Below are positions 32,851-38,957 of a stretch of DNA of 38,957 nucleotides, piece by piece; positions within the stretch are counted from its first letter, which is position 1, and every line of letters starts with the position of its first letter. Position numbers and translations under genes: made by a program. The stretch lies in assembly GCA_944325515.1 (NCBI GenBank), contig CALVAO010000018.1, positions 1 to 38,957 on the forward strand, given 5' to 3'. The notes beneath the pieces were generated by a model, which was not told the DNA's origin, did not search any database, and worked only from the letters and a program-made list of their open reading frames with translations. Origin of the DNA: Candidatus Gastranaerophilales bacterium. GTDB lineage: Bacteria; Cyanobacteriota; Vampirovibrionia; Gastranaerophilales; Gastranaerophilaceae.

Positions 32851-35800
32851 ATGCTGAGCATCAATACAAACCTTTCGAGCTTGATGCTTCAAGCAAGTAT
32901 TTTAAATGCAACTTTAGGTTTAAATGATTCAATAGAGCATTTAACAACCGGATTTAAGGTAAATCATGCAAAAGATAATGCTGCAAATTTCGGGATTATA
33001 ACTAATATGACAACAGGTATTGGTTCTCTTGAGATAGCGGAAGATAATGCAGCAATGGCGCTTGATATGCTTTCAACGGCTTCATCAAATCTGGATTTGA
33101 TATCATCGCACCTTTCAAGACTCAGAGATTTAGCAAATATTTCTGCAAATGGTACATACGGGCAGGATTCAAGGGATGCATTACAGGCTGAATTGAATTC
33201 AAGGCTTGGTGAGATTTCACGGGTTTTAGAAAGCGGAGAGTATAATAATAAGACTCTTTTTGAAGAGAATAACGGTACGCAGGGAATTTCGACATATAGC
33301 AGTAACGATATGTCTTCTACAGTAGTGATGACTGCGGACAAGGATACTACATTTGAAGATTTGGGAATAACTGACAGGGTTATTAACTTATATAATAAAA
33401 GCGGAAGTTTAACAAATACATTTACATTTGACAGCCTTGATACAATCGGCAAATTTTTGGATATATTAGAAGCGTCCGGCTTTAGTACAAAAATCAGCAA
33501 CGGTATAATATCTGTTGAATCTTCCTCCGGAGCTTATATAGACGGAGGCTTAGCGGACGCTCTGGGAATAGAAACAGAAACTTCTACTGTTATAACTTCG
33601 GCGACATCATCCTCTACATTAAAAGTAAGCTACACAGAAACTACTACGGCGGATGCAGCAACGACTTTTGCGGAAGTCGGGCTTGATATGCAGGGAAAAA
33701 CTCTGGATATAAACTCTAAGGATACCAACCAAAAAATAGCGACAATAACAATTGACAGCAATTCAAAAACTTTTGATGATTTATTTAATGCTTTAGAGCC
33801 CTACGGAATCGACGGTACAATTAATAACGGAAGGATTACACTAAATTCCGATTCTTATTATGTGACGGGAGAAATTGCAAACCTGCTTGGAATAGGAACA
33901 TCATCCGAAAGCAGTACGGAAACGGCAGGCTCTTCCGTAACATCTGATTCTGTGATTGTTTATACATCATCGGTTGTGGCTGATACCACGTCCAGAATCT
34001 CTGATTTTATAACGCTTGATTCAAATAACAAAATCCTTCTGCATAACGGCAGCCAGACAACAACATTTACAGTAACAAATACGACGACCTTCGGTGATAT
34101 GCTGAGTGCATTTGCTTCTGCGGGAATAAATTCTTCAATGAATGACGGCAGAATAAGTTTTTCATCTTCCGGCGGCAGTTATGCAGAAGACCTAAACCCT
34201 TCCGGCGGTGTTTTGCAAAAACTCGGTATAACAACAACGACAATATCCAATACGCAGACAACAAGCGGCATAAGCCAGACATCCTCAAATACCCTCTATT
34301 GTACGATTGAATCTTCGTTGACAGAAAATGCATATATCACTTCAGCAATAGAGTTAACCAGTGCAAATAATATTCTTATAATAAATAATGGTAATTCAAC
34401 AGAGGGAACTATTACAATTACCAATACAATGACGTTTGCGGATTTAAAAAGTAAGCTTGCTGCATATAATATCGGTATGTCAATAGATTCAAACGGAAGT
34501 ATAATCTTAAATGACACATCTTCTAGCGGTAAATATGTATCTGGTAGTTTTGCGGATGCTATTGGATTATCGACTATTACTACAATACAACCTGCTAATA
34601 CGACTGCGGTTTTAATGACAGGGAGCCCTATAGTAGATGATATCAAATATCATGGTTGTGACGTAAGAGGCGAAAGTATAGATTATTTTTCCAATAAAAC
34701 AATTAGCAGCTCGCTTATTACTTATACAAAAGATGGTATTTTATATACTTTAAATGAAAGTACAACTTTTGCCGATTTGGGGGCTGATGTAGGAAATGGA
34801 TGGGAATATATAACAGCTTTAGGATACCAATATTGTGCTTTTACTATTTATAATGACACAACTATTGCAGAATATTGTTCTTTATTAACTGCAAACGGAA
34901 TAAATGCATATATAAATAATGGAAGTATAATATTAGAGTCAACAGACGGTTATCATGCACTATTCGGGGCGATGGAGAAGAACAATGATATCTTTAAGTT
35001 TCCATTAAATAGGTTTGGAAACTTAGGTGTTGATGAGCTTATAGTTATTGATAATGCTGATATTGAACTATATAAACTGGATACGATATTCTTTCGGTAT
35101 ATGCCTCAACGCGAGAAACGATTTGAAATAGAAGTTGGTGATGAAGATTATCGCAGCTCATCACATTATACATTTACTGTAAATACAACAACTACACTTA
35201 ATGATTTACTAGAAGCTTTTAATTCTTATGGAGTTGAGGCTAAGTTTGTTAATGGTAGAATTGAGATAGAAGGGGGAGAGAAATTCATATATGATATAAG
35301 AGATTTAGATTATACACGTCCTATCCAAGAGATTGATATGCGTGATATTATAGGACTAAAGTACTCAAAGTCATACTATACTTCTACGGTTTTAGCACAA
35401 GGAACGGATGAAATTATAATTTATAAAGACGAAATCTCATTAATGAGTAATGGTAAAGAGATAACAGGGGAGTATTTTACAGGTTCAGACTCATATACAT
35501 ATATTACAATTAATGATTTTGTTGATAAACTAGGTGAGTTAGGTATTAATGCGAATTTTTCAGAAGGAAAATTTAGGATTAATGGCGATAATGAACATTA
35601 TATAGAATATATTGATAGTGGACTTGCAAATCGTCTTGGATTAGGGGGCTATGCGAATGGAAAAAGCTATACAATAATTCCAGAAAGAACTATTACCACA
35701 AATTCTGATTCAGATGTTTTAACAATAGAATCTTCACAAATGATTAGTACAACAACAAAACTCTCTGAATTAGGCTTTAACATTGGTGCATTTGAGTTAT

Positions 35801-37161
35801 TGGAAGTTAATTCCAATAAAAATCTTTATTTTACTGTTAACAGCACAAGTACGGTTGGTGATATTATTGAAGCAATCAACAAACAGGCAGGATTGAATGC
35901 CTCTTTAACAAACGGAATGCTTACTGTTGCAGGCAGTTCAAGTGCATATATTACTGATATGAATGCTGATTTTGCGTCTATTTTTAAGCTTGCAGGTGCA
36001 GGAGACGGGAAGACTTACGTCTCAACAGGTGTTGTTGTACAGGGAAATTCAGATTCTGATGCACAGAAAACAAATGTTACTCAAACTGCTGCTTCCGGAA
36101 CAACTTTAGGCGAACTCGGGCTTACATCAAACGGAGTTATTAAAATTAATGATAAAAATACAGGGGCAAAAACTATTAATGTAAATGCTGATACCACTAT
36201 ACAGGAGCTTCAAAACAAATTAAACGGAATAACTGTATCTTTTGCTAACGGCAGGCTTACACTTGCCGGCTCTGATTCTGTCTGGATAACCTCTATATCT
36301 CAAAATCTTATTGATGCTCTAAATCTTCCAGGAGCAGGTAAAGATATTACGTACACAACAACAAGCAGCACGGATTATACAAATACGCCTTCAAATAAAA
36401 CTTTGCAAACACAATCAACATCCACTCTTGCAGGTGATACAAAGCTTTCGGAAATTACAGGCTATGCAAACGGCAACGGAAAAATCGCTCTGCACAGAGA
36501 TGACGGAACTTATGTAACACTTTCACTAAGTGCAACAGATACTATCCAAAATTTCTTCAATAAAATTAAAACGTACGGAATTAATGCTTCCATAACAGAC
36601 GGCAAGGTTACTTTTGAATCTGCAGGTGATATTTATCTTGAATCAATAAGCGGCGGCAGTAATATCCTATCCGTACTTAATATTGGTAATATACAAAAGG
36701 TTAAAGAAACCGTTACGTCAAATAATGAATCAAATAAATTAACTTATAACAAAGTTATTCAATCAGACTGGCGGAATTACAATTTTGATACAACATTTGG
36801 TGTTGTTGGCGGTAATCCTAATGATACAATAACTCTAGGGTTTGATTTTAATCTTAATTTTGGACTTGATATCTCCACTCAAGAAACAGCAAAGAGTGCT
36901 ATTGAGGATTTAGACAGAATGCTGGAACAAATCTCTCTGGCACAAACTCATCTGGGAGCAGCAGAAAATCGTTTTACAAGTATTCTTGAAGATATTTCCA
37001 TAAGATACGAAAACCTTGTATCATCTCGTTCAACACTCCGCGATGCAGATATAGCCGAAGAATCCAGCGAATATATAAAAATGCAGATTCTTCAGCAGGC
37101 ATCAGCAACCCTTCTTGCAACCGCAAATCAATCCCCGTCTATTGCCTTGCAGCTTTTATAA
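32851..37161 (+). CDS. Giant flagellin with about ten diverged tandem units in the variable region
   Basis: Flagellar filament subunit of 1436 residues; ordinary flagellins have 250-600. Residues 1 to about 145 are the conserved N-terminal D0/D1 region (MLSINTNLSSLMLQAS, LTTGFKVNHAKDNAANF). Residues about 1335-1436 are the C-terminal D1/D0 region (AEESSEYIKMQILQQASATLLATANQ). Between them are about ten diverged units of 85-145 residues, beginning near 165, 271, 381, 492, 637, 723, 850, 969, 1084 and 1197. Each has T-F/L-x-D/E-L, a hydrophobic strand, a short helix (DLLNAL-like), an NGRI/NGxI turn, and often a final LG(I/L). They resemble 'flagellin hook IN' motifs. Cysteines occur in the middle units, unusual for a flagellin. 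A strong AAAGGAGG lies five bases before the ATG. FliW and CsrA are encoded about 7 kb upstream. Confidence 0.93.
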   Translation: MLSINTNLSSLMLQASILNATLGLNDSIEHLTTGFKVNHAKDNAANFGIITNMTTGIGSLEIAEDNAAMALDMLSTASSNLDLISSHLSRLRDLANISANGTYGQDSRDALQAELNSRLGEISRVLESGEYNNKTLFEENNGTQGISTYSSNDMSSTVVMTADKDTTFEDLGITDRVINLYNKSGSLTNTFTFDSLDTIGKFLDILEASGFSTKISNGIISVESSSGAYIDGGLADALGIETETSTVITSATSSSTLKVSYTETTTADAATTFAEVGLDMQGKTLDINSKDTNQKIATITIDSNSKTFDDLFNALEPYGIDGTINNGRITLNSDSYYVTGEIANLLGIGTSSESSTETAGSSVTSDSVIVYTSSVVADTTSRISDFITLDSNNKILLHNGSQTTTFTVTNTTTFGDMLSAFASAGINSSMNDGRISFSSSGGSYAEDLNPSGGVLQKLGITTTTISNTQTTSGISQTSSNTLYCTIESSLTENAYITSAIELTSANNILIINNGNSTEGTITITNTMTFADLKSKLAAYNIGMSIDSNGSIILNDTSSSGKYVSGSFADAIGLSTITTIQPANTTAVLMTGSPIVDDIKYHGCDVRGESIDYFSNKTISSSLITYTKDGILYTLNESTTFADLGADVGNGWEYITALGYQYCAFTIYNDTTIAEYCSLLTANGINAYINNGSIILESTDGYHALFGAMEKNNDIFKFPLNRFGNLGVDELIVIDNADIELYKLDTIFFRYMPQREKRFEIEVGDEDYRSSSHYTFTVNTTTTLNDLLEAFNSYGVEAKFVNGRIEIEGGEKFIYDIRDLDYTRPIQEIDMRDIIGLKYSKSYYTSTVLAQGTDEIIIYKDEISLMSNGKEITGEYFTGSDSYTYITINDFVDKLGELGINANFSEGKFRINGDNEHYIEYIDSGLANRLGLGGYANGKSYTIIPERTITTNSDSDVLTIESSQMISTTTKLSELGFNIGAFELLEVNSNKNLYFTVNSTSTVGDIIEAINKQAGLNASLTNGMLTVAGSSSAYITDMNADFASIFKLAGAGDGKTYVSTGVVVQGNSDSDAQKTNVTQTAASGTTLGELGLTSNGVIKINDKNTGAKTINVNADTTIQELQNKLNGITVSFANGRLTLAGSDSVWITSISQNLIDALNLPGAGKDITYTTTSSTDYTNTPSNKTLQTQSTSTLAGDTKLSEITGYANGNGKIALHRDDGTYVTLSLSATDTIQNFFNKIKTYGINASITDGKVTFESAGDIYLESISGGSNILSVLNIGNIQKVKETVTSNNESNKLTYNKVIQSDWRNYNFDTTFGVVGGNPNDTITLGFDFNLNFGLDISTQETAKSAIEDLDRMLEQISLAQTHLGAAENRFTSILEDISIRYENLVSSRSTLRDADIAEESSEYIKMQILQQASATLLATANQSPSIALQLL

Positions 37162-37164
37162 ATA

Positions 37165-37216
37165 TGCTAAGCTTTCCATAGTTGTAATTATATATTATAA
37201 AGCATGTCCGTCAATC
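37165..37216. repeat. 52-bp direct repeat, copy 2
   Basis: Identical to 32084-32135 and begins three bases after the flagellin stop codon. It carries the regulator's entire promoter on the reverse strand, but the copied start codon opens only a seven-residue frame (MESLAYL) that stops inside the flagellin 3' end. If active it would make antisense RNA to flagellin. Confidence 0.97.
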
Positions 37217-37371
37217 AACAGTGAAAATGTACAGAACGACACGGTTTTAGTTTTAAAAGAATTGTTAAAAATTTTATCGGTTTTGAGAAGTCAATTATTT
37301 AGCGGATTTTTTATATAGAGCATATGCTATATTGAAATTATTCTGTACTAATAAAAGGATTTGTTAAATTT

Positions 37372-38268
37372 ATGAAAAAGGTGTTTTTATCAATATTAAT
37401 TTGTTTTACTATTTTTTGCTGTTCGGGCTGCGTCAAGTATTCCTATGATATAGAGATAAATAACAAGGATGAAATTGCATGGTCTCAGATACAAGCATTT
37501 AATATTAATGTCTTTAAATCTCTGGATCCTAATTTTGAATCCAAATGGGATCAAATGTATAATGAAATTTCTACGGAATATAAAAATGAAGGATTTAATG
37601 TTGAACCATACCAGGACGAAACATTTGCAGGTTTTAAAATTGCAAAAAATAATATAAAGCTTGGTAATTTTAAAGATAATCTGCCTGCTGGTTTCCAAAG
37701 CAAGCAGGCTGAGCCTGTGATAGTAGAAAAAGGGTTTGTAAAAACTACATATAAATTAGATTTAATTTATAATGCGGATGAGGCTATGAATAAAGCACCG
37801 GCTGGAACTTTTAGTACCGAAAGCGGTGGTGAAAAAACTGAAACTTATGCCTCAAATAACAACGAACCCGATATAATATCTAAAGAAACCATTACAGATC
37901 CTGCTACCGGAGATGTGATAGAAAAAACTGTATACGCAAATGGCTCAACATCTACATCAAGATACAATCCAAAAGCGCTATCAGCTTTTTCAAATAGTAT
38001 TGAAAGTGCTGTAAACAGCATGCCGGGCATGCAGCCGGTAATGGACTTGACTATAAAAATTCCGGTAAAGGCTTCTAAAACTAATGCTGCAAAAATTATC
38101 AATGATAAAGAATATCAATGGAGCCTTGTCTCAGAAGAGCCTGTTGAAATTATTTTAGAATACTCCCGATATGATTTTTCTTCGGTAGGCATTATAGCTT
38201 CGTTCGCTGCAGTATTGGCGTTAATAGCATTTTGGGTTAAGAAATCTAAAGAAGATGTTTTTATTTAA
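37372..38268 (+). CDS. Membrane lipoprotein of unknown function, LppM/DUF3153-like
   Basis: A 298-residue protein with a lipoprotein signal peptide (hydrophobic 4-17, CSGC with the lipidated cysteine at 20) and a second membrane segment near the C-terminus (about 270-288, IIASFAAVLALIAFWVKK). That leaves the middle outside the cytoplasm and a short basic tail inside. The opening KYSYDIEINNKDEIAWSQ resembles the start of LppM-like and cyanobacterial DUF3153 proteins (recalled, not searched). A Ser/Thr/Asn-rich linker lies at about 145-200. AAGGA lies twelve bases before the ATG, rather far. It follows the flagellin locus, with repeat copy 2 in the 210-base gap. Confidence 0.72.
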   Translation: MKKVFLSILICFTIFCCSGCVKYSYDIEINNKDEIAWSQIQAFNINVFKSLDPNFESKWDQMYNEISTEYKNEGFNVEPYQDETFAGFKIAKNNIKLGNFKDNLPAGFQSKQAEPVIVEKGFVKTTYKLDLIYNADEAMNKAPAGTFSTESGGEKTETYASNNNEPDIISKETITDPATGDVIEKTVYANGSTSTSRYNPKALSAFSNSIESAVNSMPGMQPVMDLTIKIPVKASKTNAAKIINDKEYQWSLVSEEPVEIILEYSRYDFSSVGIIASFAAVLALIAFWVKKSKEDVFI

Positions 38269-38340
38269 CAATACGATTAAAACGCTTCAGAACTTATATA
38301 AAAGGAAATAGTTTGTGTTTTAAAAAGTAGAAGGATGTTT

Positions 38341-38456
38341 CAGCGCGTTTTAATAAACATGTTAAGATTTTTGTTAACTTTTATAAAATTTTATAAATTT
38401 TTTTTAAGTCTACTTGATTTTTATTTTTTTGTATTTTATAATGTTGGAACGCGCTG
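38341..38456. repeat. 9-bp inverted repeat around the upstream rRNA promoter
   Basis: CAGCGCGTT (38341-38349) and AACGCGCTG (38448-38456) are exact reverse complements about 98 bases apart. They bracket the AT-rich promoter region, with the second arm at the expected transcription start. A further perfect AT palindrome, TTATAAAATTTTATAA, lies between them. The remainder of 38269-38340 shows no gene or clear terminator. Confidence 0.5.
38414..38442 (+). promoter_or_regulatory. Strong promoter upstream of the rRNA operon (P1)
   Basis: TTGATT (38414-38419), a 17-base spacer and TATAAT (38437-38442), in an AT-rich stretch that could act as an UP element. The transcript would start near 38448. 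Confidence 0.65.
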
Positions 38457-38554
38457 TTATGGGTGCGTAAAGAAAATGGATTTACACTAAGGTGCCAACG
38501 GTAGCCGATTTATCGGAAGGACACCACCGAATGCCGAAATATAAACGTAGCATT
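38448..38554 (+). ncRNA. Probable structured leader or small RNA with pseudoknot
   Basis: From the P1 start the RNA can form hairpin 1 (ACGCGC 38449-38454 with GTGCGT 38463-38468). A stem then pairs GGTGCC (38491-38496) with GGACACC (38519-38525, one bulge), enclosing CCGAT/ATCGG (38505-38516). CGGT (38499-38502) inside that stem is complementary to ACCG (38526-38529) directly 3' of it, an H-type pseudoknot. AATGC (38530-38534) can pair with GCATT (38550-38554). No reading frame runs through it. No T-tract follows, so the 3' end is uncertain. It may be part of the pre-rRNA leader. I recognise no Rfam family. Confidence 0.45.
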
Positions 38555-38618
38555 TATAGAACTTTGAAATCTTAAAACGTTAATGTAACGAAATGTAAAT
38601 AGCAAATAAAAGAATTAG

Positions 38619-38646
38619 TTGACAATCCAAATTGACGTTATAAGAT
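38619..38646 (+). promoter_or_regulatory. rRNA operon promoter (P2)
   Basis: A consensus TTGACA (38619-38624), a 16-base spacer and TAAGAT (38641-38646), about 255 bases before the 16S gene. Tandem promoters are usual for rRNA operons. Confidence 0.6.
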
Positions 38647-38863
38647 GAAATAGTTGGCAGTGAACGCCGGTATGAGTGTAGTACATAAGATTGTACAATT
38701 TGAGGAAGATTAAAGTATTCAAATAGCTGATACGAAGTTCAAAATTTTAACTAGCCTAAAAAACAAAACAAGCAAATAACTTGCACCTTGACAACAGAAT
38801 AGCTGAAGACGAAAAACTTGTTAATTTCGCAGAAGTGATAAGGACAAAAAATGAAGTTCGAGC

Positions 38864-38881
38864 GTGTGCAGCGATGCACAT
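38864..38881 (+). other. Leader hairpin with GNRA tetraloop before 16S rRNA
   Basis: GTGTGCA and TGCACAT flank a GCGA tetraloop, about 20 bases before the mature 16S 5' end. It may be a pre-rRNA folding or processing element. Confidence 0.45.
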
Positions 38882-38900
38882 AATGGACATAACTTTTCTG

Positions 38901-38957
38901 ACAATGGAGAGTTTGATCCTGGCTCAGGACGAACGCTGGCGGCGTGCTTCATACATG
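38901..38957 (+). rRNA. 16S ribosomal RNA, 5' end only
   Basis: AGAGTTTGATCCTGGCTCAG at 38908 is the universal bacterial 16S start (E. coli position 8), followed by GACGAACGCTGGCGGCGTGC. The mature 5' end is therefore placed near 38901. The gene runs off the window. The visible part is too conserved to place the organism below phylum with confidence. Confidence 0.97.

Noticed and set aside
32252..32857. 201-codon frame upstream of flagellin as a protein gene
   Set aside because: It runs through two inverted REP-like elements, its second half is low-complexity, the ribosome binding site is twelve bases from the ATG, and it overlaps the flagellin start. Described as a leader instead.
38462..38525. 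c-di-GMP-I (GEMM) riboswitch
   Set aside because: GGTAGCCG and GCGTAAAG look similar, but the AAACC and GACGCAAAG consensus and the GGUA...UACC stem are missing, and it lies upstream of rRNA rather than a typical target.
12225..38700. Recurring TTGTACAA octamer as a regulon signal
   Set aside because: It occurs near 12225, 20411, 23174 and 38692, but one copy is inside a coding region and one or two are expected by chance at this base composition.

Overview
The window looks like chromosomal DNA from a low-GC, Gram-negative bacterium that carries flagellar genes. lpxI and lpxB imply lipid A, and flagellin, FliW and CsrA imply a flagellum. The best lineage guess is Melainabacteria/Vampirovibrionia (Gastranaerophilales-like). 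That guess rests on recalled similarity: the partial protein at the left edge starts MGMAASQARLL, the 195-residue protein at 20094 starts with an FCGYK-type N-terminus, and there is a glycine-rich protein of a type I associate with that group. The first bases of a 16S rRNA gene at the right edge could settle it. I see no insertion sequence, integrase, prophage gene or CRISPR array.

Layout. 1-4132: start of a leftward gene, then a peptide-type ABC importer (binding protein plus two permeases, no ATPase here). 4299-6350: glycine-rich protein, a 57-residue leftward gene, rpsU and tRNA-Cys. 6406-14000: dnaA, a TPR protein, then leftward nadE, a homocitrate/isopropylmalate synthase relative and an AgcS symporter. 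13872-18669: lpxI-lpxB, an XRE regulator, recF-galE. 18656-23143: leftward Memo-AMMECR1 fusion, a lineage-specific protein, and a three-gene unit (metallophosphoesterase, MBL hydrolase, TPR lipoprotein). 23288-28514: gshB, a TPR-fliW-csrA-TPR cluster, a coiled-coil protein and der. 28522-32098: leftward L,D-transpeptidase, trpS, GH13 amylase-like protein and an XRE/zinc-ribbon regulator. 32136-37216: a flagellin locus between two identical 52-bp repeats. 37372-38957: membrane lipoprotein, a structured leader and the start of an rRNA operon.

How the genes work together. The clearest functional link is flagellar: the fliW-csrA pair is expected to control translation of the 1436-residue flagellin, which has about ten diverged tandem units between its conserved ends and a roughly 600-base leader holding two inverted REP-like elements. 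The rest is housekeeping: replication and repair (dnaA, recF), ribosome and translation (rpsU, der, trpS, tRNA-Cys, rRNA), outer membrane (lpxI, lpxB, galE) and cofactors (nadE, gshB).

Most interesting points: (1) the 52-bp direct repeat at the flagellin locus copies the complete promoter and first five codons of the neighbouring regulator; (2) at least seven genes have a sigma-70 -10 box 6-8 bases before the ATG and no Shine-Dalgarno, suggesting leaderless mRNAs; (3) a probable pseudoknotted RNA upstream of the rRNA operon; (4) a TrpRS with the C-x22-C-x6-C-x2-C iron-sulfur motif. All functional assignments come from motifs read by eye; no database search was run.
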